Source: Limonium bicolor
Taxonomy: Eukaryota; Streptophyta; Magnoliopsida; Caryophyllales; Plumbaginaceae
NCBI GenBank assembly: GCA_023374045.1
Contig: CM041778.1
Location: 291,935,533-291,999,532 of the forward strand
DNA length: 64,000 nucleotides
Reading direction: 5' to 3'
The position numbers and the translations under genes were made by a program. Of the stretch, positions 20,241-32,189 are shown piece by piece (the first letter of the stretch is position 1; every line of letters starts with the position of its first letter). The notes beneath the pieces are model-generated. The model worked only from the letters and a program-made list of their open reading frames with translations, was not told the origin of the DNA and searched no databases.

Positions 20241-23200
20241 TTTTGTAAGTCTTTGGGGGTATTGTATCGGTGGTAAAATTTGTAAAAGAAAATAATTCAT
20301 ACATCATATTTATTATTTAGATAGCTAACGTTATTTGCGTTCCGATCAGATATACTATACATATATATATAAAAGGAAAATACAATAATTATAAATATTT
20401 GTATTCAAGTACAAATAACGAATTTCATGTGCACAACGTGACTAGATCACACTTTGGTATGACCACATAGTAGCTTTCTATGAGTAGACTATAAGTCAGG
20501 CATGGAGAGGGTTTGTAAAAACTGGAGAGGATGCGGGTAGCTGCATCACAGGACGGGAAAGTAGCTCATCACTGTGCGGCCGGGTAGCTCTTGAGGAAAG
20601 ATATAGAATTCTGTATGCCGGCCAAAAAGGCTGGAACTGATGAGTGACACGTGACTAGATCATGCTTTGGTGTGACCAGAGAGTACATGATAATTATTTG
20701 TATTTAGATAGCTAACGTTATTTCCGATATATACTATATATATATATAATATACATATATGTATAAAAGGAAAATACAATAATTATAAATATTTGTATTT
20801 AAGTACAAATAACGAATTTCATGTCCACAACGTGACTAGATCACACTTTGGTATGACCACATAGTAGCTTTCTATGAGTAGACTATAAGTCAAGCATGGA
20901 TAGGGTTTGTAAAAACTGGAGAGGATGCGGGTAGCTGCATCACAGGACGAGAAAGTAGCTCATTACTGTGCGGCCGGGTAGCTCTTGAGGAAAGATATAG
21001 AATTCTGTATGCCGGCCAAAAAAGCTGGAACTGATGAGTGACACGTGACTAGATCATGCTTTGGTGTGACCAGAGAGTACATTTTTATGATAAGATAGTG
21101 GCTGACCTCCGCTATTAGTCATGTATTAAAAGGTTGAGAGAGTACGGAATTATCCTATGACAAGTCGTTTTTAAAACTCGTCGGGGGTATTGTATCGGTG
21201 GTAAAATTTGTCAAAGAAAATAATTCATGCGTGATAATTATTTGTATTTAGATAGCTAACGTTATTTCCGATATATACTATATATATATATATATATAAT
21301 ATACATATTGTATAAAAGGAAAATACAATAATTATAAATATTTGTATTCAAGTACAAATAACGAATTTCATGTGCACAGCGTGACTAGATCACACTTTGG
21401 TATGACCACATAGTAGCTTTCTATGACTAGATGGTGATACACTTCGACTATAAGTCAGACATGGAGAGCGTTTGTAAAAACTGGAGAGGATGCGGGTAGC
21501 TGCATCACAGGACGGGAAAGTAGCTCATCACTGTGCGGCGGGTAGCTCTTGAGGAAAGATATAGAATTCTGTATGCCGGCCAAAAAGGCTGGAACTGATG
21601 AGTGACACGTGACTAGATCATGCTTTGGTGTGACCAGAGAGTACATTTTTATGATAAGATAGTGGCTGACCTCCGCTATTAGTCATGTATTAAAAGGTTG
21701 AGAGAGTACGGAATTATCCTATATGACAAGTCGTTTTTAAAACTCGTCGGGGGTATTGTATCGGTGTAAAATATGTGAAAGAAAATAATCATGCGTGATA
21801 ATTATTTGTATTTAGATAGCTAACTTATTTCCGATATATACTATATATATATATATACATATATGTATAAAAGGAAAATACAATAATTATAAATATTTGT
21901 ATTCAAGTACAAATAACGAATTTCATGTGCACAGCGTGACTAGATCACACTTTGGTATGACCACATTGTAGCTTTCTATGACTAGATGGTGATACACTTC
22001 GACTATAAGTCAGACATGGAGAGGGTTTGTAAAAACTGGAGAGGATGCGGGTAGCTGCATCACAGGACGGGAAAGTAGCTCATCACTGTGCGGCCGGGGT
22101 AGCTCTTGAGGAAAGATATAGAATTCTGTATGCCGGCCAAAAAGGCTGGAACTGATGAGGTGACACGTGACTAGATCAGCTTTGGTGTGACAGAGAGTAC
22201 ATTGTTATGATAAGATAGTGGCTGACCTCCGCTATTAGTCATGTATTAAAAGGTTGAGAGAGTACGGAATTATCCTATATGACAAGTCGTTTTTAAAACT
22301 CGTCGGGGGTATTGTATCGGTGGTAAAATATGTGAAAGAAAATAATTCATGCGTGATAATTATTTGTATTTAGATAGCTAACGTTATTTCCGATATATAC
22401 TATATATATATATAATATACATATATGTATAAAAGGAAAATACAATAATTATAAATATTTGTATTCAAGTACAAATAACGAATTTCATGTGCACAGCGTG
22501 ACTAGATCACACTTTGGTATGACCACATTGTAGCTTTCTATGACTAGATGGTGATACACTTGACTATAAGTCAGACATGGAGAGGGTTTGTAAAAACTGG
22601 AGAGGAGAGGTATGCGGTAGCTGCATCACAGGACGGGAAAGTAGCTCATCACTGTGCGGCCGGGTAGCTCTTGAGGAAAGATATAGAATTCTGTATGCCG
22701 GCCAAAAAGGCTGGAACTGATGAGTGACACGTGACTAGATCATGCTTTGGTGTGACCAGAGAGTACATTTTTATGATAAGATAGTGGCTGACCTCCGCTA
22801 TTAGTCATGTATTAAAAGGTTGAGAGAGTACGGAATTATCCTATATGACAAGTCGTTTTTAAAACTCGTCGGGGGTATTGTATCGGTGGTAAAATTTGTG
22901 AAAGAAAAAATTCATGCGTGATAATTATTTGTATTTAGATAGCTAACGTTATTTCCGATATATATATATATATATAATATACATATATGTATAAAAGGAA
23001 AATACAATAATTATAAATATTTGTATTCAAGTACAAATAACGAATTTCATGTGCACAACGTGACTAGATCACACTTTGGTATGACCACATAGTAGCTTTC
23101 TATGACTACATGGTGATACACTTCGACTATAAGTCAGGCATGGAGAGGGTTTGTAAAAACTGGAGAGGATGCGGGTAGCTGCATCACAGGACGGGAAAGT

Positions 23201-23729
23201 AGCTCATCACTGTGCGGCCGGGTAGCTCTTGAGGAAAGATATAGAATTCTGTATGCCGGCCAAAAAAGTTGGAACTGATGACTGACACGTGACTAGATCA
23301 TGCTTTGGTGTGACTAGAAAGTACATTTTTATGATAAGATAGTGACTGACCTCCGCTATTAGTCATGTATTAAAAGGTTGAGAGAGTAGTAGTTATCAAC
23401 TAAAAAACCATTAACAGTTTGGCCTAGCGTCACAATGGTAAAAGAACGCGCTGCGCGTGATATTCTTCTAACCTAGGGTTTTCGACTTCTTGTCGATTTC
23501 CCTCTTTCCGTTCATAATCTTCTCCGATACTCCTCCGTTGTTAGCGGTGGTTTTGGTGGGATCTTGGGGCGGCGTCGCCTTCTTCGATTTCTTTCTTCTC
23601 CGAGGTTCAAATTTTCGAAGCGCCGTGCGTGGTGTCCTCACTTTGGGTCTTTTGTGTTGTCGTGGATTGGCGAATCTGGGGCGGCTTCGCCCTTAGTAGT
23701 TTTCTTGCGAGGTTTGGGTACATCTGGCT

Positions 23730-24683
23730 ATGGAGTTCAACGCGTCTAAGGGCGACGAAGATCCCGTAAAGGCTCTAAAGAAGCGCAAAAATAGAAGTTT
23801 CCGTGGAGTTCGGGAGCCTCAACGACAAGATGTTCCGGCGCAAGACTTGGGTGAGTCTGGTCCGAGTGTTAAGAGAAATTTGGTCTCCTATCGGGATGTT
23901 GTCGAGAAAGAGGCTGCGAGGGAAGATGGTGATTCGTCGGGGGATGATTTATCAGATGAGGAGGGTGATGATGAGCAGATGGAGGAGGATCCTTTGTGCC
24001 CAAGAGTCAATCTTCCCAAGACCGTCTTGAAGAACATCAACAACAAATGGAAAAAGGCGATTATCATTAAGCTGCTTGGTAAGAGTTTTCCTACTTCTAT
24101 TATGTACGAGAGGCTTGTGCAGAGATGGCGAATCAAAGGTCGCTTCGACATTTTCCCTCTAGGTAATGGGTATTTCTCGATAATGTTCGAAAATCCGGGG
24201 GATAGGAAGTATGCCCTTTATGGGGGACCTTGGATGATCTCCGATCATTATCTCACTATTCGGAGGTGGTCTAAGGATTTTGATATTCATACAGAGGCGC
24301 TTAAGAGTTTAGATGTCTGGATTCGGTTCCCGGACTTAAAGGTTGAATATTTGGATGAAGATGTTCTTTCAGCAATCGGGAATCTGGTGGGTAGGGTTCG
24401 AAAGATTGAACTGATAAGGTCCAGCTTGGGTATTGCCTTCAATGGGCGTGTGTGTGTAAGTATTGATTTGTCTAAACCTCTGATCGGTAAATTTCAGTTC
24501 AAGAAGGAGACCCAGAGGATTGTGTATGAAGGTATCCATCAACTCTGCTTTCTCTGTGGTCGATATGGTCATTTACGAAATGTTTGCCCTCTGGTTGACG
24601 ATTCTGGTGCCCAAATTAACAATGGAGGATTTAAGATGGTTCAGAAACCTGTTGAAGAGAAACCACAGGAGGTAGATTCCTAA
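23730..24683 (+). CDS. LINE ORF1: DUF4283 and CCHC zinc-knuckle RNA-binding protein
   Basis: 317 residues, full length for this kind of plant LINE ORF1. The N-terminus is basic (KKRKNRSFRGVREPQ), followed by an acidic stretch (SGDDLSDEEGDDEQMEEDP). Residues of about 95-230 form DUF4283 (SIMFENPGDRKYALYGGPWM, SLDVWIRFPDLKVEYLDEDV). A CCHC knuckle CFLCGRYGHLRNVC (C-x2-C-x4-H-x4-C) lies near residue 275. ORF1 proteins coat the LINE RNA. The start at 23,730 is the first ATG in frame, and alternative frames at 23,490-24,030 are shadows. ORF1 has stayed open although ORF2 is destroyed, so the insertion is fairly recent or ORF1 is preserved for another reason. Confidence 0.85.
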   Translation: MEFNASKGDEDPVKALKKRKNRSFRGVREPQRQDVPAQDLGESGPSVKRNLVSYRDVVEKEAAREDGDSSGDDLSDEEGDDEQMEEDPLCPRVNLPKTVLKNINNKWKKAIIIKLLGKSFPTSIMYERLVQRWRIKGRFDIFPLGNGYFSIMFENPGDRKYALYGGPWMISDHYLTIRRWSKDFDIHTEALKSLDVWIRFPDLKVEYLDEDVLSAIGNLVGRVRKIELIRSSLGIAFNGRVCVSIDLSKPLIGKFQFKKETQRIVYEGIHQLCFLCGRYGHLRNVCPLVDDSGAQINNGGFKMVQKPVEEKPQEVDS

Positions 24684-26308
24684 TGCTACTTGTTTACAAA
24701 TTGACAAATTGAGCAGGAGCTTTCTTTGGGGCCATAAGGACAGTGAGAAGAAGTTGCATACCATCTCCTGGAATCGTATATGCAGACCTAAGGATGAGGG
24801 TGGCCTCGGGTTGAGGATTTCCTCATCCATGAATAAGGCCTGTTTGGCCAAACTGGGATGGCGCCTTCTGACTAATCAGGACAAGCTTTGGGCTAAGTTT
24901 TTTCTTAACAAATATGCTGGAGCTGATAGGAGAAATTCCTCCACTTCTTGGAAAAATATCCTAGACAGTTCTGATATCATTGAGAAGGGTGCTAAGTGGA
25001 AGCTTGGTAACGGCAAGACAATTTTATTTTGGAAGGACATATGGCTGTCTGATGTCCCTTTGCTGGAAGTGTGCAGACCAAATCCTAGTGTTAACTATGA
25101 TGCCACAGTCGAGCAGTTCTGGGAGGCTGGTAGAGGTTGGAAGTGGGAGTTTTGGAAAATTCCTTGCCTTCTAGTTTCTTAAATACCTTATCATCTAAAG
25201 CCATCTTTGATGACAGTATAAGTGACTCCATTATCTGGTCCAAGGATAATTCGGGATCTCTTACCGTTGCTTCTGCTTATAAGTTATGCTCTGGACCTGG
25301 GTCTAAAAACAAGTTCTGGACAGTTATTTGGAAGCTGAAAGTTCCAGAGAGAATCAAATTATTTCTCTGGCTTGCTGCCATGGGGGGTCTGAAGACTAAG
25401 GGTCTACTTTTCTCGCGGGGTTTGGCCAGGGATAACCGATGCTCTACTTGTGGGAGGCTGAGGATACTTACCACGTTCTGAGACATTGTAAGATCAATTC
25501 TAAACTCTGGGAATACCTACACAGCTTATTTCAGCTTCAGTGGGATAAGGTGCATGGTTCTTTCCAAGAATGGTTTGAATATAATCTGCAGTGCAATGTC
25601 CATACTTCACACTTTGGGTCTGCCTTGTGGAAACAGATTTTTGCTATCACCTGCCATGCTATTTGGTTCTGGAGAAATAAAAAATTTCATGAAGAGCTCC
25701 CAGCTGCAAGTGAGCTTCCTATTCAGATGGTGGAGAGCAGGATTAGGAGTTACCTGAATATCCCTGAATTGATTGACCGGCACCATACTTTCAGCCCTCA
25801 ACCTGAGCTGGTAAGATCTTGGAGTCCTCCCATCAATTTTGTGAAAATTAACAATGATGCTGCTGTTTCATCTAATGGAATTGCGGCAGCTGGTGGAGTT
25901 AGTCGTAATCATGAGGGAATTTGGCTGTTTGGTTTCACTCATTTGTTGGGTAACGTGGATATTTTGGAGTCAGAATTATGGGGAATCTATGATGGTCTGT
26001 CCCTAGCAAAGAATAAGCTCCTTCGCCAAGTGATTATCGAATCAGATTCGTATGAGGCCGTGGCTCTTATTAACAATCCTCTTCCTTGTAATCATCGCTT
26101 GGAGTGTCTTGTAAAGGCTTGTAAAGAGCTGTTCCAATGGTTTCCCTTTTGTAAGGTCTTAGCTATTAGGAGGGAGGCTAATCTTGTTGCTGATTCTATG
26201 GCTGAATTAGCCTTATCTTGTAATAGGGGATGTACTTTAGTGCCTAGCCCTCCTGATGTGTGTACTCAGCTGCTTCGCTCGGATCTTTGTTCTGATCCAA
26301 TTAGCTAA
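24684..26308 (+). pseudogene. LINE ORF2 remnant: reverse transcriptase tail, zf-RVT and RNase H
   Basis: Coding starts abruptly in the distal reverse transcriptase region (LSRSFLWGHKDSEKKLHTIS, DEGGLGLRISSSMNKACLAK), with everything upstream deleted. It continues with the zf-RVT domain (WKLKVPERIKLFLWLAAMGG, DNRCSTCG then YHVLRHC) and a plant-type RNase H with its acidic residues in place (KINNDAA, LESELWG, IIESDSYEAV, VADSMAELA). Two frameshifts break it, near 25,140-25,185 and 25,440-25,480. The stop is at 26,306-26,308 and the poly(A) follows within 30 bp. It could not work as an ORF2 protein. Confidence 0.85.
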
Positions 26309-27330
26309 TTAATATATCTTCATTTTGATCGAAAAAAAAAAGGTTGAGAGAGTAGTAGTAATCCTATATGACAAGTCATTTTCAAAACTCGTAGGGGGTA
26401 TTATATCCGTGGTAAAATTTGTGAAGGAAAATAATTCATACGTGATATTTATTTGTATTTAGAAAGCTAATGTTATTTCCGACGTATATTATATACATAT
26501 ATATATTAAAAAAATAGAATAATTATAAACATTTGTATTTAAGTACAAATAACGAATTTCAAGTGCACAACGTGACTAGATCACACTTTGGTATGACCAC
26601 ATAGTAGCTTTCTATGACTAGATGGTGATACACTCCGAATATAAGTCAGGCATGGATAGGATTTGGAAAAACTGGAGAGGATGCGGGTAGCTGCATCAAA
26701 GGACGGGAAAGTAGCCCATCAATGTGCGGTCGGGTAGCTCTAGAGGAAAGATATAGAATTCTATATTTCGGCCAAAAAAGCTGGAACTGATGAGTGACAC
26801 GTGACTAGATCATGCTTTCGTGTGACCAAAGAGTACATTTTTATGATAAGATGGTGGCAGACCTCCGCAATTGGTCATGTATTAAAAGGGTTAGACAGTA
26901 AAAGTGATCCTATATGACAAGTCATTTTCAAAACTCGTAGGCATTATATCCGTGGTAAAATTTTTGAATGAAAATAATTCATACGTGATATTTATTTGTA
27001 TTTAGATAGCTAATGTTATTTCAGACATTTATTATATACATATATATCTCTAATATATAAAATAGAATAATTATAAATATTTGTATTTAAGTACAAATAA
27101 CGAATTTCATGTGCACAATGTGACTAGATCACACTTTGGTATGACCACATAGTAGCTTTCTATGACTACATGGTGATACACTTCGACTATAAGTCAAGCA
27201 TGGATAGGGTTTGGAAAAAGTGGAGAGGATTCGGGTAGCTGCATCACAGGACGGTAAAGTAGCTCATCACTGTGCGGTCGGGTAGCCCTGTAGGGGTATA
27301 CAATTTGATACGTTTTGGCCGAATAACGGA

Positions 27331-28370
27331 CCTGCTGCGTGAAACGTGACTATATCTACTGTTTTCTGACCTTATATAGTGTATTTTAATCACTAGATGT
27401 CCACAAAACTCGGAAACAAGTCAGGTAGCGTGAGGGAATGGTCCAAAAATCTCGCCCTGGTAGATTCAAGTAGTTGCATCACTTCAGGGGCAGGTAGCTC
27501 TCTGTTGTGCGGTTGGGTAGCCCTGTGTGGGCATACTATTTGATATCTGTGGCCAAATACCCAGATGTGCAATAACAAGATCATATAGTTTTTCATCACC
27601 ATCAACTATATTTTTGTCACTAGATGGTGGTACACCTAACCTACAAGTCAGGTTTCGAGAGGGTCTACTCATCAAAACTTTGCACTGATATGATTCAGCT
27701 AGCTGCATCAAAAGGAAGGGGAGGTAGCTCATTGTTGGGCGGTCGGGTAGCCCTGTCTGAACTTAATACAAAAGGAAGGGGAGGTACCCATTCTTTTGCA
27801 CCATAATCAACTGGTTTATGATTTATCAGCTGGTTTATCAGGCTCAGCTCATTCTTTTATTGTATTATGGGTCAGATATCATTTACTTATGAAGCTTATT
27901 CAAAACAGCATTATCAGTTAGTTAATCAGCTGGTTTACGCATTATCAGTTGCATTATCAGTTGGTTTACGTATTGTCAGTCACATTATCAGTTGGTTTAT
28001 CAGTTCAAAACTCTAATACAAAAAGAACAACTTATATAGGTTTTTACACAATCATCTAATTTTGAAATCAGTCATCAGCCCATATCAGCTATCAGCTGGT
28101 TTATTCTATCACGTGTCCAAAAGAATGGGGCTCTGCGTCAAACGTTACTAGATCGTACTTTGGTATGACCGCAGATTTTTTTTTTGACTAGATGGAGGCA
28201 AAACTTGGCTGTTAGACAGGTATCGAAATGGTCTGGTCAAAAAAGGTTGCTTTAAGAGGATTAAGGTAGCTGCAACACGGGACAGGCAGGTAGCTAATTG
28301 TTTTGCGGTTGGGTAGCCCTGCACAGTATACAATACTATATGTTGGCCAAAAAACAAGACCTAATGTATG
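27331..28370. repeat. Diverged Sat A monomers, interrupted by a MITE
   Basis: From 27,331 to 27,786 and again from 28,130 to 28,370 the words GTGAAACGTGACTA, ACTAGATGGTGGTACACCTA, ACAAGTCAGGTTTCGAGAGG, GTAGCTGCATCA and GCGGTCGGGTAGCCCTG recur in Sat A order with about 220-bp spacing, the presumed ancestral monomer. The MITE at 27,787-28,129 splits the run. Confidence 0.75.
27787..28129. mobile_element. MITE with CCCATTCTTTTG ends, 343 bp
   Basis: The ends CCCATTCTTTTG and CAAAAGAATGGG are exact inverted repeats of 12 bp. The interior repeats phrases such as ATCAGCTGGTTTA and ATTATCAGTTGGTTTA many times and is non-coding. It interrupts diverged Sat A sequence. The target duplication is not clear, so the superfamily is left open. 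Confidence 0.7.
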
Positions 28371-28650
28371 CAACTACATGGGCATTAACATTTTGACTAC
28401 TATCAACAAAAGAAAATGAGCAATCTAACATATCTTTCATCCTCCTCTCAAAACTACACAAAATAACCCCAGCATCTACATCTACTTCGCCATTCCCATT
28501 TACAACATTCACCGCTGCGAGACAGTCGCTATACATACAAAAACCAACATTTTCCATATCATCAACGGCCGGCAGAGCAAAATTAAGAGCCATTGCCTCC
28601 GCCATTTGTGGAGAACATTGGCGACATGACCCATTCATATCAGAATCAGA
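28336..28650 (-). pseudogene. Plant RNase H (RVT_3-like) domain fragment
   Basis: The frame reads SPQMAEAMALNFALPAVDDM, then FCMYSDCLAAVNVVNG and, near the end, SFVDSSQNVNAHVVAYI. These match the second half of plant RNase H domains: the AEAxAL glutamate, the SD aspartate and the N-x-x-AH ending. The first strand with its catalytic Asp is absent and a stop lies just upstream, so this is a fragment. It lies directly downstream of the Ulp1-like gene on the same strand, next to a Sat A copy. It may be a LINE tail or a captured host fragment. Confidence 0.6.
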
Positions 28651-28741
28651 AGGACCAACTTTTTAACACTGTTGTAACAAACAAACAACCACCCACCCCC
28701 CAAACCATACCCATCGAATAAGATACAACCATAGGTAGTAT

Positions 28742-31700
28742 TCACATCATTGGGAAATCCACACGCCATTTAATAAGATACACACGGTCAAAATTAAGTG
28801 GTGCCCTCGCAACCCAGTCCCTACCTGCCACCTCGATTCCGTACAGACCTTCTCGTTTGTTTGGCACCCTCCACAACAATAGCGTCCATAACATCAGCTG
28901 ATGACGCGATGCTTCAACGATTTGTTCCTTCAGACTGTTCTCAGGCTGTAAGAGTAGTATGACAGATATTCTTGCTCGATGGTATGAGATATAATCTTTG
29001 TTGGTCCAATCAGACCACGCAGATTTATCATGACGGGCCTCACGCGATTTGATTACTGCTAAATAGTTCTCCATCATCCGCATACAATGTAGGCCACAGC
29101 TTACCGCATCCCCCTGATCAAACAACGTGCAGATGTCCCACTTCCATTCGAACACCGCTTTGTCCACTATTCCATGATGGATGAGCCAGCATAATACATA
29201 TTTCAACTGCAGTGGTTGACAACAAAGACGACAAAATTTAAATGGACGACAAAAATCAACGGGTACGCAAATCCACAAAATCATGGTTATGCCATCGCAC
29301 AGAATTACCAGTATGGAGACATGCACTTTAGCTCTCTTGAAGTTCAAATTCGACTGAGGTAAAGTGTCTATCCAGTGAAATTGTTTGTTCACCATGTTGA
29401 TAACTACTAGGACGTAGTGTGAGTCATACAACGCTGGGAAAACAAACTGAAGGAAAGAGACAATTAACAATGTCAGTAACAGTGATTAAAGCATTTCAAA
29501 CAATAAGCATACCCACCAAATTGGAATTAAGGTGCCATGTACGTACATATTTACATTTTTTGACAGTGTCCGCTTCAATGCAAAGATTTTTGAGAAGACT
29601 ATCAAATCGCTTGATAAAGAACTGGTCATCACACGATACATCCTTCAGTACTGAAGCCTGGGACTGTCATGCGCAAGATAATAACATCATGTTGCAGATG
29701 AGATACAGAAGACGAATATTTGAAATCATTAATTGTAGGATTATACGGACATTACCATAAAAACAGGCATGAATATGGCATTGATGACCCTCTTAGTTTG
29801 TTGATGACGGTTTAAATAGTTAACAAAACTGTTAACAACATTGGTGCTTATCCACTGGTCATCACTCATTGTTAACATGTCATGCTGAGTCAGTGTATTG
29901 AAATCATCACAGAAGACCTGCATACTCCTGCAAAACAAGATTGTTTAATAACACCAAACAATATGTCAACGTAATTTCATCATTATTATGGAAGTTAACA
30001 GCAAAGTGTGTATAAGCTTACACCGGGTCATCGCACACGGCACCCCTAACATACTCCAAGATTTGAATTTCAGTCCCACTAAGCTTGGCTGCACGCTTTG
30101 CCCCGGTATAGACGTAAGGCGAACACTGACAACGTCCTTTCTTCACTTGCCTGGGCATGTTGGGACTGGTATGAATAGACTTAACATCCTTTTTGGGAGA
30201 ACTATCCGTCAAAATCATAGTCTCCACCACCGTATCAACTGAGGCAGGAGTTTCAGATTGACCACCCGGCGGAACTCCGGCATGTGTGTTCACACCGCCC
30301 TCTGTTGGAGTTTGATCTACTTCTGCAGCAACAACATCGGTAGCGAGCGTTCTATCACCCCCCTCAGCTTCAATACACTGTTCAGATAAATCCTTTGATC
30401 CATCCTCTCTCTCAGCACCTAACGCACCCCCGTCCTCCCTCTCAGCACTTAACGCACCCCCATCCTCTCCATCCATACCAGTCTACAATGAAACCACACG
30501 GAGACACTCATTATATTAGAAATGATCAATGCTTAAAACTTGAGGCATGAATACCTGATAATCACCACATATGTTTACCTTTTCAACATCATACTTGACA
30601 GGTGGTTGGCTAGAACCTCCATCGCGCAGGGTGATTAAAGACTGTAGCAACAAATTGGTTCCAAACGACAAAAGTATCACCAATAAATATTACAAGATTG
30701 CACGGCAAACAAAAATGAATAACATATAGCCTGATTGGGACAGAATACCTGCGCCGCAAGATTGCAATCACCGGTATCTTCTGTACACCCATCGTAACTT
30801 GCTTTTCTTTCGCGTCGACCCTCACTGAGACCATCAGCTTCTGCCTTAACCTGTGCATCCTTACTTTTACCATCTGCCCGAAGCAACCTAACAATGTAAT
30901 TATTCAATGTTTCAACCCTCCGAATCCATCTGTTGGTGGCTAATACAGCTTCAGCGTGTGCTGCAGTGGCCTGCAGATGGACAAAATTTTAAATCACATA
31001 CATACATAACAGAGTTCGGCAAATAACAGTGGTCAACTGCAATACTCGTTTACCTCCGATAGAGTCATGTCAATTTCCCCATCATCCAAACCCTCAGCAC
31101 CAACAGACTCACGATCTGCACGGTAATTGGATTTTGGCATAGTGGTCCCCATCTTACAGCTGGATGTACCAGGATACTTAACCCGACCTCTGCATATCGC
31201 TTCAACCGACTTCACATCACGTAACTTGTTTTTTATTAGTTCTGTTGACCAGAGTCCACATGTTGGGACAACGTCAGACGGTATTTCGTCATCAAACAGT
31301 ACGCAGTCAAGAAAATGTACCTGCGTTGTGTGTACTACTGTTACGGCATCATGGATCTCACATAAACAACATAGAATGAATTTACAAATGTGTTAAGGAG
31401 TAACTTACAAACAGAAAATGGAAATCCCCTTTGAGCAGAGGGCTTGCATCCTTGGAATCAGCATATTTGTCTAAACCACCGATCAGGGTGTCTGAAATGT
31501 GCTGACACCAGTTATATTTTGGAATCAATTCCAGATCATGTAAAAAGTCAGCGTAGTTGAGATTGACTCTGTTGTTGGGGGACGGGTTGAGTACACATCC
31601 TAATGAGTACAAGATAAACAGCTTGGTACGTTTTTCAGGATCTTTTTCACAAAGGATCCTACTGTACACAGATTGCAATGGAGCCAACGAGGTGGACCGC

Positions 31701-32176
31701 AGTCCCATATCAGCACCAAGTTGTTTAGCCCTACTCGTACGATTGGGACTTAATTTGATTGGTAAGTTGCCCGATGGAAGATTGTAGACCCTCTTCACGT
31801 CATCAGGGCCCACCCTGAGCAAATTTCCTTCACCGAGACGGAATGACTTTGACTCCTTGTCATACAACTGTAATAGATTGTGTATGATACCTCGATCCAT
31901 ACGATCGACTGATATCTTGGTCAGACCGATAAACCCAGTATTACGTAGAACCTTCCTAAAGTCTGATAATATACCACCGTTGACAAGATTATTTACCATC
32001 TCAATCATCTTCTTGGGCGCGCACTTGTTCTGGTAGCTGTCGGGATGCCGGTCCTCATCGCTCTGCTGCTTCCCATCTTGGGGTTCAGCATCATCATGAA
32101 CCGATTGATGATGCGCAACCTTCCTCCTTTTAAGTTTACGTTCGGCAGCTGCCCTATGTGATCGTCTAGGACCCAT
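28742..32176 (-). CDS. Ulp1/SENP-like (C48) cysteine protease, nine exons, apparently intact
   Basis: Proposed exons (high to low): 32176-31409, 31320-31054, 30970-30749, 30641-30579, 30482-30022, 29927-29756, 29657-29547 (or from 29663), 29446-29309, 29206-28742. All introns are 83-107 bp, GT-AG, phase 0 except the fifth (phase 2). The join stays open for about 888 residues. The N-terminus is basic (RKLKRRK, probable nuclear signal), followed by a region common in transposon-associated plant Ulp1 proteins (YNLPSGNLPIKL, FILYSLGCVLNPSP). Exon 5 is Glu/Asp/Ser-rich with MILTDSSPKK. Exons 8-9 hold the protease: His about 698 (YDSHYVLVVIN), Asp about 715 (WIDTLP), Gln about 765 and Cys about 771 (QGDAVSCGLHC). 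Family enzymes cleave SUMO. The protein is longer than typical Ulp1 and may instead be transposon cargo. Confidence 0.75.
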
Positions 32177-32189
32177 TTGACCAAGTAAA

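Larger units (their letters stand above)
23398..26337 (+). mobile_element. Internally deleted plant LINE (L1-like), 2.9 kb, inside Sat A
   Basis: Flanked by a 26-bp target duplication with one mismatch: 23,372-23,397 and 26,338-26,363, containing GGTTGAGAGAGTAGTAGT. The 3' end is a short poly(A). The element has a GC-rich 5' region (23,398-23,729), an intact ORF1 (23,730-24,683), then a jump directly to the tail of ORF2. The endonuclease and the catalytic reverse transcriptase are gone. The duplicated sequence lies in a Sat A unit, and the same unperturbed site can be read in other units. Movement would need proteins from another LINE. Confidence 0.9.
20240..27330. repeat. Sat A array, about 550-bp units, interrupted by a LINE
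   Basis: The landmark AATTATAAATATTTGTAT recurs at about 20,383, 20,778, 21,328, 21,884, 22,445, 23,007, 26,519 and 27,067. After removing the LINE, spacing is 546-562 bp, except for the first unit (395 bp), which lacks about 155 bp. Each unit holds an AT microsatellite and two related halves that both begin near CGTGACTAGATCA and CTTTGGTRTGACCA, so the unit is a dimer of an older monomer of about 220-280 bp. Middle units are nearly identical and outer units are more diverged. A frame such as 21,455-21,646 is a shadow of the repeat. Diverged monomers extend to 11.5, 14.0-14.7, 27.3-28.4 and 32.9-33.5 kb. Confidence 0.9.

Noticed and set aside
20240..27330. The regular array as a CRISPR
   Set aside because: Units of about 550 bp without short identical repeats and unique spacers, in a plant nuclear context: a satellite, not a CRISPR.
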